Positions 26,234-34,986 of a DNA stretch of 64,000 bases are shown here, in pieces; position 1 is the first letter of the stretch, and each line of letters begins with the position of its first letter. The notes under the pieces were generated by a model that saw only the letters and a list, made by a program, of their open reading frames with translations, made no database searches and was not told where the DNA came from. Source of the DNA: Aestuariibius violaceus (GTDB lineage: Bacteria > Pseudomonadota > Alphaproteobacteria > Rhodobacterales > Rhodobacteraceae); contig NZ_JBFONT020000002.1 of assembly GCF_040779325.2 (NCBI RefSeq), positions 744,001-808,000 of the forward strand, read 5' to 3'. The position numbers and the translations under genes were made by a program.

Positions 26234-28224
26234 CCGTGACCCTCAAGCCAAAGCTCGACCGGACCCATGTGCTGGCGCTTTTGCGGGAGATGATCCGCAT
26301 CCGCCGCTTCGAAGACAAATGCGCCGAGCTTTATACGCAGGAGAAGATCCGCGGCTTCCTGCACCTCTATGACGGGGAGGAAGCGGTGGCCGCCGGGGTT
26401 ATCCCGGTGCTGGCCGATACGGACCGGGTCGTCGCCACCTACCGTGAACATGGTCATGCGCTGGCGCGCGGGGTGGGCATAGGCCCGATCCTGGCCGAGA
26501 TGTACGGCAAGGCCGAAGGCTGCTCGGGCGGGCGCGGCGGGTCGATGCACCTGTTTGACGCGGCCACGAACTTCTACGGCGGCAACGCGATCGTCGGTGG
26601 TGGATTGCCGCTGGCGGGCGGGCTGGCACTTGCCGACCGGATGCTGGGGGAGACCAACGTCACCGCCTGCTTCTTCGGCGAGGGCGCCGTCGCGGAAGGC
26701 GAGTTCCACGAGACGATGAACCTCGCTGCGCTCTGGAAGCTCCCCGTGCTCTTCGTCTGCGAGAACAACGGCTACGCCATGGGCTCGGCCCTGGAGCGGA
26801 CCGAATCCGAGATCGATGTTGCCGACAAGGCCAAGGCCTATCTGATCGAGGCCCAGAAGGTCGACGGGATGGATGTCGTCGCGGTCGAGGCGGCCGCGCG
26901 CAAGGCGATCGCCCGCATCCGCGAGACCGGCGCGCCGATGCTTCTGGAATGCATGACCTACCGCTTTCGGGCGCATTCCATGTTCGACGCCCAGCTTTAC
27001 CGCGACAAGGCCGAGGTCGCGGAGTGGCGCGAGAAGGGCCCGATCCTCCGCTTTCAGGGCTGGCTTCTGGAGAACGGTCTGATCCACGACGAAGAGGTGG
27101 CCAAGATCGAGGCTGAGGTGGCCGCCGAGATTGCCGAGGCGGTCGCGTTTGCCGAGGCCGGCAGGTGGGAGCCGGTGGCGGATTTGACCACCCATGTGAT
27201 GGGCGAGGCCCCTCCCCCGCCGGAGCCCGCCAAGCTGTCCGGCCAGACCGTCGAGATCACCTATCGCGAGGCGATGAAGCAGGCGATCCGCGAGGCGATG
27301 ATCGGCGATGATCGCGTGTTCCTGATGGGTGAGGATGTCGGCGCCTATGGCGGTTGCTATGCCGTATCGAAGGGCCTGATGGAGGAATTCGGGGCTGACC
27401 GGATCCGCGACACGCCCCTTTCGGAATCGGGTTTCACCGGCGCCGGGATCGGCGCGGCGGCCGCGGGCATGCGGCCGATCGTCGAGTTGATGACGGTCAA
27501 CTTCTCGCTTCTCGCGCTCGACCAGATCATGAATACCGCTGCCACGATCCGCCATATGTCGGGCGGACAGTTCGGCGTGCCGCTCGTGATCCGTATGGCG
27601 ACCGGGGCAGGCAAGCAACTGGCCGCGCAGCACTCGCACAGCCTTGAAGGGTGGTACGCCCATATCCCGGGCCTCAAGGTGCTGGCCCCGGCGACGGTCG
27701 AGGATGCGCGCGGCATGCTCTGGACCGCGCTGCAGGATCCCGACCCGGTGCTGATCTTCGAGAACGTGATGCTCTACAACATGACCGGTCAGCTCGACGA
27801 GGTCGCAGGCCCTGTCGACATCGACAGGGCGGTCATTCGGCGCGAGGGGACCGACCTGACGCTCATTACTTATGGCGGTTCGCTCTGGAAGACGCTCGAG
27901 GCGGCGGAGGCGCTCGCCGCGGAGGGGATCGCGGCCGAGGTCATGGACCTCCGCACCCTCCGCCCGCTCGACGACGCGACGATCATGGCATCGGTCGCCA
28001 AAACCCGGCGCGCCGTCATCGTCGATGAGGGCTGGCGCACCGGATCGCTCTCGGCCGAGATCATGGCGCGGATCGTCGAGCAGGCGTTCTGGTCGCTCGA
28101 CGCACCACTCGGCCGGGTCTGTTCGGCCGAGGTACCGATCCCCTACCCCAAACACCTTGAAGACGCCGCGATCCCGCAGGTGCCCGCCATCGTGGCGGCG
28201 GCCAAAGCGGCTCTGGGGCGCTAA
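26230..28224 (+). CDS. Pyruvate dehydrogenase-type E1, alpha and beta subunits fused
   Basis: A 664-residue thiamine-diphosphate enzyme in which E1-alpha (about 1-320) and E1-beta (about 340-664) are one chain. The alpha part has the ThDP motif from GEGAVAEGEFHE to CENN and the phosphorylation-loop-like RFRAHSMFD. The beta part starts at EITYREAMKQAIREAM and has GEDVGAYGG and the C-terminal PYPKHLEDA. It decarboxylates a 2-oxo acid, most likely pyruvate, and passes the acyl group to the lipoyl E2. A Pro/Glu-rich linker (about 325-335) joins the halves. The alpha/beta split in most alphaproteobacteria makes this fusion unusual. Branched-chain or acetoin substrates remain possible. Confidence 0.9.
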
Positions 28225-28227
28225 GCG

Positions 28228-29451
28228 ATGGGGCTCTTCGCCATGCCCTCGCTTGGTGCCGATATGGAGGCGGGGACGCTGGTCGAATGGCTGGTGCAAC
28301 CGGGAGATACGGTGAAACGCGGCGACATCGTCGCGGTGGTTGAAACCCAGAAGGGCGCCATCGAGATCGAGTGCTTCGAGGAAGGCACGGTGAAAGAGCT
28401 GAAGGCAGAGCTCGGCCAGAAGCTCCCTGTCGGCGCGCCGCTTGCCTTGATTGGTGCAGAGGGCGAAGCCCCTCGGGAAGCAGCCCCGCCGCCTGTGGCT
28501 GAGCCTCCGGCCAGCCCGCCATCGGCCACGGCGGCGGAACCGCCACGGGCGCCCGGACGCACCATGCCGCCCGCGCCTGCAGTGGCACCGGTCACTCCGC
28601 CCGGGCAGGTCGCCGCCTCACCAGCCGCCCGCATCCGGGCGGAGGAACTTCAGCTCGACCTAGCAGAGGTCAAGGGAACAGGGCCGAACGGGGTCATCCT
28701 CCTTGGCGATATCGAGCGGGCCGCACCAGGTGCAAAGGGCGCCCCTAGACCCGCACAGGAGACGGCCCCGCCAAAGACCGGCAGCCAGATCGAGGAGATG
28801 CGCAAGGCGATCGCCGCCGCGATGACCCGGTCCAAGCAGACGATCCCGCACTTTTACCTCTCGCAAACAATCGACGTTCAGCCGGCGGTCGACTGGCTCG
28901 CCCGCCGAAACGCCGACCTGCCGCCTGACCAGCGCCTCCTCCTCGGTGCGCTCTTCGTGCGCGCCGCGACGCTGGCCGCGGCCCGGGTCGGCACCTCGAA
29001 TGGTCATTTCACCGACGGCGTCTTCCGCCCCGCCGACACGGTCAATCCGGGCATCGCGATCGCGCTGCGCGGCGGCGGGCTCGTCGCGCCTGCGCTGATG
29101 GACGCGGCGGAGATGACACTTGATGAAACCATGGCCGCCATGCGCGATCTTGTCACCCGCGCCCGCGCGGGGCGTCTGCGCGGGTCGGAGATGACGGCGG
29201 GGACCATCACCGTTTCGAGCCTGGGCGAAACCGGGGCCGAGGGCATGGCCGGGGTCATTTTCCCGCCGCAGGTCGCCCTCGTCGGCCTCGGCGCGCCGCA
29301 GATCCGCCCCTGGGTTGTCGACGGCGCCGTCGAGCCGCGGACGGTCGTCACGCTCACCCTCTCGGTCGATCATCGCGTCAGCGACGCCCGGCAGGCCGCC
29401 CGCTACGTCGCCGAATTCGAAGACTACATCTCTGCACCGGAGTCCCTATGA
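28228..29451 (+). CDS. Dihydrolipoamide acyltransferase (E2)
   Basis: A 407-residue E2 core protein. An N-terminal lipoyl domain (about 2-77) carries the lipoylated K42 in VVETQKGAIEIE; many E2s have ETDKA here. A Pro/Ala-rich linker leads to a peripheral subunit-binding domain (about 130-170, SPAARIRAEELQLDL). The catalytic domain (about 185-407) has the DHRVSD motif with the active histidine. This enzyme transfers the acetyl group to CoA. No E3 (dihydrolipoamide dehydrogenase) gene lies nearby, so a housekeeping E3 must serve the complex. Confidence 0.9.
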   Translation: MGLFAMPSLGADMEAGTLVEWLVQPGDTVKRGDIVAVVETQKGAIEIECFEEGTVKELKAELGQKLPVGAPLALIGAEGEAPREAAPPPVAEPPASPPSATAAEPPRAPGRTMPPAPAVAPVTPPGQVAASPAARIRAEELQLDLAEVKGTGPNGVILLGDIERAAPGAKGAPRPAQETAPPKTGSQIEEMRKAIAAAMTRSKQTIPHFYLSQTIDVQPAVDWLARRNADLPPDQRLLLGALFVRAATLAAARVGTSNGHFTDGVFRPADTVNPGIAIALRGGGLVAPALMDAAEMTLDETMAAMRDLVTRARAGRLRGSEMTAGTITVSSLGETGAEGMAGVIFPPQVALVGLGAPQIRPWVVDGAVEPRTVVTLTLSVDHRVSDARQAARYVAEFEDYISAPESL

Positions 29452-29693
29452 AAGACGACGAGATCCGCGCGATCTTCCTCAATGAACTTGTCGGGGTCGC
29501 GCCCGATATCGATCCGAAGACCGTCTCTGACGACGACCATCTCCAGGACGATCTTGGGCTCGACTCCATGGATGTCCTCAATCTGGTCAGCGCACTTCAC
29601 AAACGCCTCGACCTGAACATTCCCGAAGCGGATTACAGCCAGATCGCAACATTGAAGATGGCCGTGGGCTACATCTCCAAGCACGTTGGATAG
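29448..29693 (+). CDS. Acyl carrier protein-like phosphopantetheine protein
   Basis: An 81-residue acidic four-helix protein with LGLDSMDVLNLV; S40 should carry the 4'-phosphopantetheine arm. The ATG overlaps the E2 stop codon, so it is translated with the pyruvate dehydrogenase genes. It is unlike a standard fatty-acid ACP neighbourhood: there is no fabD, fabG or fabF gene. An ACP tied to acsA and a pyruvate dehydrogenase hints at acyl transfer from the enzyme complex, or a hand-off towards PHA or lipid synthesis, but no such reaction is shown by the sequence. Confidence 0.85.
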   Translation: MKDDEIRAIFLNELVGVAPDIDPKTVSDDDHLQDDLGLDSMDVLNLVSALHKRLDLNIPEADYSQIATLKMAVGYISKHVG

Positions 29694-29726
29694 CCGCGTC
29701 AGCGAGGATCATCTGTCAAGCAGGGA

Positions 29727-30191
29727 TCAGGACAAAGAGGTCACGGTTCCGTCCAGATCCATGAGGATCAGTTCGACCTCCAGCCCGGGTTCGCGTGTGC
29801 GGACGTCGTCGGCAAGCGCCTCCATCACGCGCATATGAGTGACCAATTCGCCATCCGGATCGTCGGCGCAGTCGGGCCCGACGAACATCTTGCAGGCCCC
29901 GCAATCGCGGTGGTCGATCAGGATCAGCCGCTTGATCCCGTGCAGCTTGCGCGCCAGGGACAGATGCTGCCAGAACGTCCTGTCCCAGTCCGGGTGATCC
30001 TTCGCCATCACGCCCATCGCGCCGCCGGCAAGGATGATGTGGTCATAGCGCCCCGCAAGCCCGCGGGTGTCCATGTAGTCGGCCACCGCGCCGATCAGGC
30101 GGAAATCCATGCAACTGAGTACCAGCGCCTCGGCCTGATGGGCGGAGCTGTTGGTGTCAGCCGGTTGTGGATGTGCCAATCGCAGATTCAC
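29727..30191 (-). CDS. Carbonic anhydrase-like protein (Pro_CA_2 type)
   Basis: A 154-residue soluble protein with the beta-carbonic-anhydrase zinc pattern: C27-x-D29-x-R31 in SCMDFR, then H and C in LIDHRDCGACK. It is shorter than classical beta enzymes and closer to the putative carbonic anhydrase family Pro_CA_2. Zinc binding is likely; CO2 hydration is unproven for this subgroup. It converges on the pyruvate dehydrogenase operon with 33 bp between, and its own promoter gap towards the persulfide dioxygenase gene is only about 50 bp, so it may be co-transcribed with it. Confidence 0.7.
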   Translation of the reverse strand: MNLRLAHPQPADTNSSAHQAEALVLSCMDFRLIGAVADYMDTRGLAGRYDHIILAGGAMGVMAKDHPDWDRTFWQHLSLARKLHGIKRLILIDHRDCGACKMFVGPDCADDPDGELVTHMRVMEALADDVRTREPGLEVELILMDLDGTVTSLS

Positions 30192-30241
30192 TCAAACCTC
30201 CCTCAGAGGCGGGCCGCCGGAAAGCAGCCCGCCCTGCCCTG

Positions 30242-31105
30242 TCAGAGCTGGTTGATCGGGATTTTCAGGTACGACACGCCGTTGTCTTCGGCCGGCGGCA
30301 TCTCGCCCGCGCGGATATTCACCTGCACCGAGGGCAGGATGAGCGTCGGCATGTCGAGCGTCTTGTCGCGCGCCTCGCGCATGGCGACGAACTCATCCTC
30401 GGTCTTGCCCGCGCCGACATGGACGTTGCCCGCCTTTTCCTCGGCCACGGTGGTTTCCCACCGATATTCGTCGCGGCCGGGCGCCTTGTAGTCGTGGCAC
30501 ATGTAGAGCGTGGTCTTGTCGGGCAGCGCCAGGATCTTCTGGATCGAGCGGTACATCACCCGTGCGTCGCCGCCGGGGAAGTCGGCCCGCGCGGTGCCGT
30601 AATCGGGCATGAAGAGCGTGTCGCCGACAAAGGCGGCGTCGCCCACCACGTAGGTCATGCAGGCCGGGGTGTGGCCGGGGGTGTGCATCGCCTCGACCGT
30701 CATGCCGCCGATCTTGAACTTTTCGCCGTCCTTGAAGAGGCGTTCGAATTGGCTGCCATCGGTCTGGAAGCCCTTTTCGACGTTGAAGAGCTTGGCGAAG
30801 ACGTCCTGCACGTCCTTGATATGCGCCCCGATGGCGGTAGTGCCGCCGAGCTGATCCTTGATGTAGGGCGCCGCACTCAGGTGGTCGGCATGGGCGTGGG
30901 TTTCGAGCAGCCATTCGACCTTGAGGTCGTTGTCTTTGACATGGGTGATGATTTCGTCGGCCGAGTCGGTGTTGGTCCGCCCCGACTTGGGGTCGAAGTC
31001 CAGCACGGAATCGATGATGGCGCAGCTTCTGCTGCCGGGATCCTTCACAACGTAGGAGACGGTAAAGGTCGCTTCGTCGAAGAAGGCTTTCACGTCAGGG
31101 GTCAT
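30242..31105 (-). CDS. Persulfide dioxygenase-like metallo-beta-lactamase-fold protein
   Basis: A 287-residue protein of the ETHE1/Blh group that oxidises glutathione persulfide to sulfite. The metal site is H70-x-H72-x-D74-H75 (THAHADH), with more ligands in HTPGHTPACMTY and GDTLFMPDYGTAR. ATG at 31105 is preferred over two upstream in-frame ATGs because GAGGA stands 8 bases before it. It diverges from the SqrR/BigR-type repressor across a 30-bp palindrome, the arrangement seen with BigR-controlled blh operons. It would remove sulfane sulfur produced during sulfide oxidation. Confidence 0.88.
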   Translation of the reverse strand: MTPDVKAFFDEATFTVSYVVKDPGSRSCAIIDSVLDFDPKSGRTNTDSADEIITHVKDNDLKVEWLLETHAHADHLSAAPYIKDQLGGTTAIGAHIKDVQDVFAKLFNVEKGFQTDGSQFERLFKDGEKFKIGGMTVEAMHTPGHTPACMTYVVGDAAFVGDTLFMPDYGTARADFPGGDARVMYRSIQKILALPDKTTLYMCHDYKAPGRDEYRWETTVAEEKAGNVHVGAGKTEDEFVAMREARDKTLDMPTLILPSVQVNIRAGEMPPAEDNGVSYLKIPINQL

Positions 31106-31238
31106 GTCTTTTGTCCTCGCTTCGGTTGGCTCGGTCATAGCAGCCTGTCCGCCTTCCGCATTGATGCCCCGCAAGGCCCGGCCTTGATCGGGGTGCTAGG
31201 GAGGCATCGGGCCGCCTGTGCTCTTGACGAGATAGGAA

Positions 31239-31268
31239 CATATTCTTATTTGCGCAAGTATGAATATG
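31239..31268. promoter_or_regulatory. 30-bp palindromic operator overlapping the sulfur-repressor promoter
   Basis: CATATTCTTATTTGC is followed by an inverted copy, with 13 of 15 base pairs symmetric around the central TTGCGCAA. A TTGACG (31224-31229) and TATTTG (31247-31252) with 17 bp between make a plausible -35/-10 pair, so the palindrome covers the -10 and the transcription start of the repressor gene. It is the expected kind of site for the adjacent persulfide-responsive repressor. Confidence 0.7.
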
Positions 31269-31274
31269 AAGTCT

Positions 31275-31583
31275 ATGAACAATACGGCAGACGAGGTTTG
31301 CGAGATCATGACGCTGCTGTCGAACCGGAGCCGCCTGATGATCCTGTGCCTGCTGACCGAGGGGGAGAAATCCGTCGGCCAGCTGGCGGAGGCGATCGGC
31401 GCGCGGGATGCGGCCGTGTCGCAGCATCTGGCGGTTCTGCGCCGCGAGCGGATCGTCAAGGCCCGCCGCGAGGGGCAGACGATGTTCTACTGCGTCGTGC
31501 GCGAGGATGTCGGCCGTTTGCTGGGCTTTCTCTACGACACCTATTGCGGCAGCGCCGCATCCACCGAGGAGACGCGACCATGA
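31275..31583 (+). CDS. ArsR-family persulfide-responsive repressor (SqrR/BigR type)
   Basis: A winged-helix repressor of 102 residues. C25 (LMILCLL) and C91 (YDTYCGS) are 66 residues apart, the same spacing as the C41-C107 pair of Rhodobacter SqrR, which forms a tetrasulfide bridge with reactive sulfur and then releases DNA. The recognition region is RDAAVSQHLAVLRRE. In-frame ATGs at 31260 and 31266 fall inside the palindrome at the predicted transcription start, so ATG at 31275 is chosen, though its ribosome site is weak. It overlaps the rhodanese gene by ATGA and should repress both itself and the divergent persulfide dioxygenase. Confidence 0.85.
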   Translation: MNNTADEVCEIMTLLSNRSRLMILCLLTEGEKSVGQLAEAIGARDAAVSQHLAVLRRERIVKARREGQTMFYCVVREDVGRLLGFLYDTYCGSAASTEETRP

Positions 31584-32131
31584 CCCTGAGAAAGATCGAC
31601 GCCAAGACCGCCCATGCCTGGATGGAAGACGGCAAGGCCATCCTGATCGACGTGCGCGAGCCGGACGAATACATCAAGGAACACGTGCCCGAGGCCCATC
31701 TGGTGCCGCTGTCGGGCTTCAACCCAGAGGACTTTCCGAAGGATCACGACAAGATCGCCGTTTTCCATTGCCGCAGCGGCGGCCGGACGGAAGCCGCGGC
31801 CCCGCAGATCCTGCGCACCAGCTTTCGCGAGATCTATCAGCTGGAGGGCGGGATTCAGGGCTGGCGGAGCGCCGGGTTGCCGGTGAACGAGAACGCCAAA
31901 GCGCCGATCAGCATCATGCGCCAGGTTCAGATCACAGCGGGCAGCCTTGTTCTGCTGGGCGTCATCCTGGCCGTTTTGGTGAACCCCTGGTTCATGGCGC
32001 TCAGCGCCTTTGTCGGCGCGGGGCTGGCCCAGGCCGGGGTGACCGGCAATTGCGCCATGGCCTCGATGCTCAAGCACATGCCCTGGAACCGGGTGATCAA
32101 GAGCCAGCAGAGCCTGCCGAGCGCGGCCTGA
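31580..32131 (+). CDS. Rhodanese-domain protein with DUF2892 membrane tail
   Basis: A 183-residue protein. The rhodanese domain (about 1-110) has the active cysteine in VFHCRSGGRT and ends with LEGGIQGWRSAGLP. The C-terminal part (about 115-170) has two hydrophobic helices as in DUF2892, which would place the sulfurtransferase at the inner face of the membrane. It transfers sulfane sulfur between persulfides, thiosulfate or thiols. The start overlaps the repressor gene by ATGA. A much longer upstream frame exists but runs through the divergent persulfide dioxygenase gene and is spurious. Confidence 0.9.
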   Translation: MTLRKIDAKTAHAWMEDGKAILIDVREPDEYIKEHVPEAHLVPLSGFNPEDFPKDHDKIAVFHCRSGGRTEAAAPQILRTSFREIYQLEGGIQGWRSAGLPVNENAKAPISIMRQVQITAGSLVLLGVILAVLVNPWFMALSAFVGAGLAQAGVTGNCAMASMLKHMPWNRVIKSQQSLPSAA

Positions 32132-32141
32132 GGAGGACGGG

Positions 32142-33887
32142 ATGTCCGCGGCGCGGCTGGCACGGTTTCTGCCGATCCTCGATTGGCTTCCCGGCTATGA
32201 CCGGCAGATGGCGGCGGGCGACGGGATCGCCGGCCTGATCGTCGCCATCATGCTGGTGCCGCAGGGCATGGCCTATGCGTTGCTGGCGGGGCTACCGCCG
32301 GAAGTGGGCCTTTACGCCAGTATCGTGCCGCTCGTCTTCTACGGCCTGCTCGGCAGCAGCCGGGCGCTGGCCGTCGGGCCGGTGGCCATCGTCTCGCTGA
32401 TGGTGGCCACGACGCTGGGCGAGGTCGCGGAGACCGGCACGTCGGGTTATCTGGCGGGGGCCGTCCTGCTGGCCTTTCTGAGCGGCGCGATCCTGTTGGC
32501 GATGGGCCTTGCACGGCTGGGTTTCCTCGTCAATTTCCTGAGCCATCCGGTGATCTCCGGGTTCTCCAGCGCGGCGGCGCTGGTCATCGGCTTTTCCCAG
32601 CTGAAGCACCTCCTGGGCATCGACATTCCGCGCAGCCACCTGATCACCGAAACGATCGCCCACGCCGTCAGCCATATCGGTCAGGTCAATATCGCGACCT
32701 TTGCCCTCGCGATCACCTCATTCGCCATTCTTCTGATCTTCAAGGGACGGCTGGCCGCCTGGCTGAAGGCGATCGGCCTTGGCGAGGCCGTGGCGGGTGC
32801 CCTTGCGAAATCCGGCCCCCTCGTGGCCGTTCTGGCAACGACGCTCGCGGTCTGGTTGCTTGGCCTTAACGAGAGTGCGGGCGTTCGGATCGTCGCCGAC
32901 ATTCCCGCGGGCCTGCCACCCCTGACCCTGCCCGGTCTCGATATGGACCTTGTGCAGGCATTGCTGCCGTCGGCCGTTCTGATCGCGCTTGTGGGGTTCC
33001 TGGAAAGCGTCTCGGTCGCCAAGTCGCTGGCCAGTAAGCGCCGGCAGAAGATCGATGCCGATCAGGAGCTGATCGCGCTGGGCGCGGCGAATATCGGCGC
33101 CTCGTTGACCGGCGGCTATCCGGTGACCGGCGGGTTCAGCCGGTCGCTCGTCAACTTCACGGCTGGCGCCGTCACCCCGCTCGCCTCGATCATCACGGCC
33201 GGGCTGATCGCGCTGACGGTCGTCTTCTTCACGCCGCTGCTCTACTTCCTGCCGCAGGCGACGCTGGCCGCGATCATCATTGTGGCTGTCGCCAACCTGA
33301 TCGATATCGATACCCTGCGCGAGGCCTGGGTCTACAACAAGGCCGATGCGGCCTCGCTGATCGCGACCTTCGGGGCCGTTCTGGCGCTGGGTATCGAAAT
33401 CGGGATCGTGGCGGGAGCGGGTCTGTCGATCGCGCTTTACCTCTGGCGGACCAGCCGGCCGCATATGGCGGTCGTGGGCCGCGTCGGCGAGACCGAGCAT
33501 TTCCGGAACGTCCTGCGCCACGAGGTGCGGACCCATCCCGAGATCCTGATCGTCCGGGTCGACGAGAGCCTCTATTTCGCAAACACGGCCTATCTGGAAG
33601 ACGCCCTCCTCGCCCGGGTCGCGGATCACCCGCGGATCAAGCATCTGGTCCTGATCATGAGCGCCGTGAACTTCATCGATGCGAGCGCTCTCGAGACGCT
33701 CGAAACGTTGGCAGAGCGGCTGCGGGATGCGGGCGTGACCCTGCATCTGGCCGAGGTGAAAGGGCCGGTCATGGACCGCCTGAACCGCGTCGCCTTCGAA
33801 GAGACGCTAGGCGCCGGACGGGTCTATCTGAGCACCCACGAGGCGATGACCGATCTTGCGGGCCAGCTTTCGATCCGGGCGGCCTGA
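32142..33887 (+). CDS. SulP-family anion (sulfate) transporter with STAS domain
   Basis: A 581-residue SulP permease. The N-terminal LPGYDRQMAAGDGIAGLIVA and LVPQGMAYALLAGLPPEVGL are the family signature; about 10-12 membrane segments end near residue 440. A cytoplasmic STAS domain follows (about 455-575, NFIDASALETLETLAERL). The family moves sulfate, bicarbonate or other anions. Its position 10 bp after the rhodanese gene, under a sulfur-responsive repressor, fits sulfate or sulfite export or uptake during sulfur oxidation. The direction of transport is not evident. Confidence 0.9.
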   Translation: MSAARLARFLPILDWLPGYDRQMAAGDGIAGLIVAIMLVPQGMAYALLAGLPPEVGLYASIVPLVFYGLLGSSRALAVGPVAIVSLMVATTLGEVAETGTSGYLAGAVLLAFLSGAILLAMGLARLGFLVNFLSHPVISGFSSAAALVIGFSQLKHLLGIDIPRSHLITETIAHAVSHIGQVNIATFALAITSFAILLIFKGRLAAWLKAIGLGEAVAGALAKSGPLVAVLATTLAVWLLGLNESAGVRIVADIPAGLPPLTLPGLDMDLVQALLPSAVLIALVGFLESVSVAKSLASKRRQKIDADQELIALGAANIGASLTGGYPVTGGFSRSLVNFTAGAVTPLASIITAGLIALTVVFFTPLLYFLPQATLAAIIIVAVANLIDIDTLREAWVYNKADAASLIATFGAVLALGIEIGIVAGAGLSIALYLWRTSRPHMAVVGRVGETEHFRNVLRHEVRTHPEILIVRVDESLYFANTAYLEDALLARVADHPRIKHLVLIMSAVNFIDASALETLETLAERLRDAGVTLHLAEVKGPVMDRLNRVAFEETLGAGRVYLSTHEAMTDLAGQLSIRAA

Positions 33888-33954
33888 GAGATGCCAATGG
33901 TTTCAAACATATCGATGTATTGATATTATTTTCCCTTAGAACAGGGAGGGGATG

Positions 33955-34842
33955 ATGGAACTCAGACGGCGCGATATCCTCAAGGGCGGCTTGCTGCTGA
34001 CGACCCTTGGTCTTGCCGGTCGCGGATGGGCCGGTGGCCCGGAGCTGACGGTTCTGTCGGACGGTTTCCTGACGCTTCCGCCTGCTTTCCTCTATGGGCC
34101 TCTGTCGGAGGAAGAGGTTGCCGCGGCGATTGCCGAGAGCGGTTTCCCGGTGGATCCTCTGACGCCGCCCTGCAACGTCACCCTTCTGCGCGAAGCAGGC
34201 CGGACGGTTCTGTTCGATGCAGGCGCCGGGCCGGAATTCCTGCCGAGCACGGGTGATCTGCCCGGGGCGCTCGAGGCGGCCGGGATCGCACCGGACGAGG
34301 TCACCGATATCGTCCTGACCCATGCCCATCCCGACCACCTGTGGGGTGTTCTGGATGATTTTGGCGATCCGGCGTTTCCCGAGGCGGTGATCCATATCAG
34401 CGCCACTGAGCACGCCTATTGGAGCGATCCGGGCACCGTCGAGACGATCGGAGAGGCACGGCAAAGCTTTGCCGTCGGGGCCGCGCGGCGCCTGTCGGAC
34501 GTGGCCGATCAGTTGCGGGTTTTCGAGGACGATGCTGAGGTTCTTCCCGGTATCACGGCCCTGCCAACGCCAGGCCACACGCCCGGGCACACGTCTTTCG
34601 CTGTTGGTGGGGGCGAGACGGTGATCGTCGGTGATGCCATTGCGAACGCGCATATCGCGATGGTGCGCCCCGGCGTGGAGACCGCAAACGATCAGGATCC
34701 GGCCCGTGCTGCGGCGACCCGCCCTGAATTCCTCGCCCGTCTGGCGCAGCCGACTACACGCGCCATCGGCTTTCACTGGCCGGCGGGCGGGATCGGCCGG
34801 GTCACGCAGGACGGTGACGGTTATCGCTTTCTGCCCGAGTAA
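33955..34842 (+). CDS. Tat-exported metallo-beta-lactamase-fold hydrolase (SoxG/SoxH-like)
   Basis: A 295-residue protein with a twin-arginine signal (LRRRDILKGGLLLTTLG, cleavage after GRGWA) and the metal motif THAHPDH, plus TPGHTPGHT. It should act in the periplasm. Paracoccus sox clusters end in soxG and soxH, which encode periplasmic metallo-hydrolases, and this gene lies next to soxF, though in the opposite direction. ATG at 33955 is preferred over 33952 for better spacing from GGGAGGGG. The A+T-rich leader (about 33905-33935, ACATATCGATGTATTGATAT) resembles the sox operator region and may bring it under the same control. Confidence 0.75.
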   Translation: MELRRRDILKGGLLLTTLGLAGRGWAGGPELTVLSDGFLTLPPAFLYGPLSEEEVAAAIAESGFPVDPLTPPCNVTLLREAGRTVLFDAGAGPEFLPSTGDLPGALEAAGIAPDEVTDIVLTHAHPDHLWGVLDDFGDPAFPEAVIHISATEHAYWSDPGTVETIGEARQSFAVGAARRLSDVADQLRVFEDDAEVLPGITALPTPGHTPGHTSFAVGGGETVIVGDAIANAHIAMVRPGVETANDQDPARAAATRPEFLARLAQPTTRAIGFHWPAGGIGRVTQDGDGYRFLPE

Positions 34843-34986
34843 AGGCGACTGTGCGGCCAGAGGCTGAGGGGCCTGCTGGCTCTGCATGATGCTCAGCCAC
34901 TCTATCCCATCGGGCAATCGGCGAAAGGATCGCCGCCCCTCCCAAGAGGCGCAGGGGTCCCGATTAGAGAGTTCGACCGGCCGCGA

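Noticed and set aside
30167..32131. Single 654-residue plus-strand open frame
   Set aside because: Only its last 183 residues are real (rhodanese). The rest is antisense to the persulfide dioxygenase and in a different frame from the ArsR repressor.
33905..33935. A+T-rich segment before the metallo-hydrolase gene as a defined SoxR operator
   Set aside because: It resembles the sox gaps but has no ATTC-N8-GAAT core, so it is mentioned only in the gene entry.
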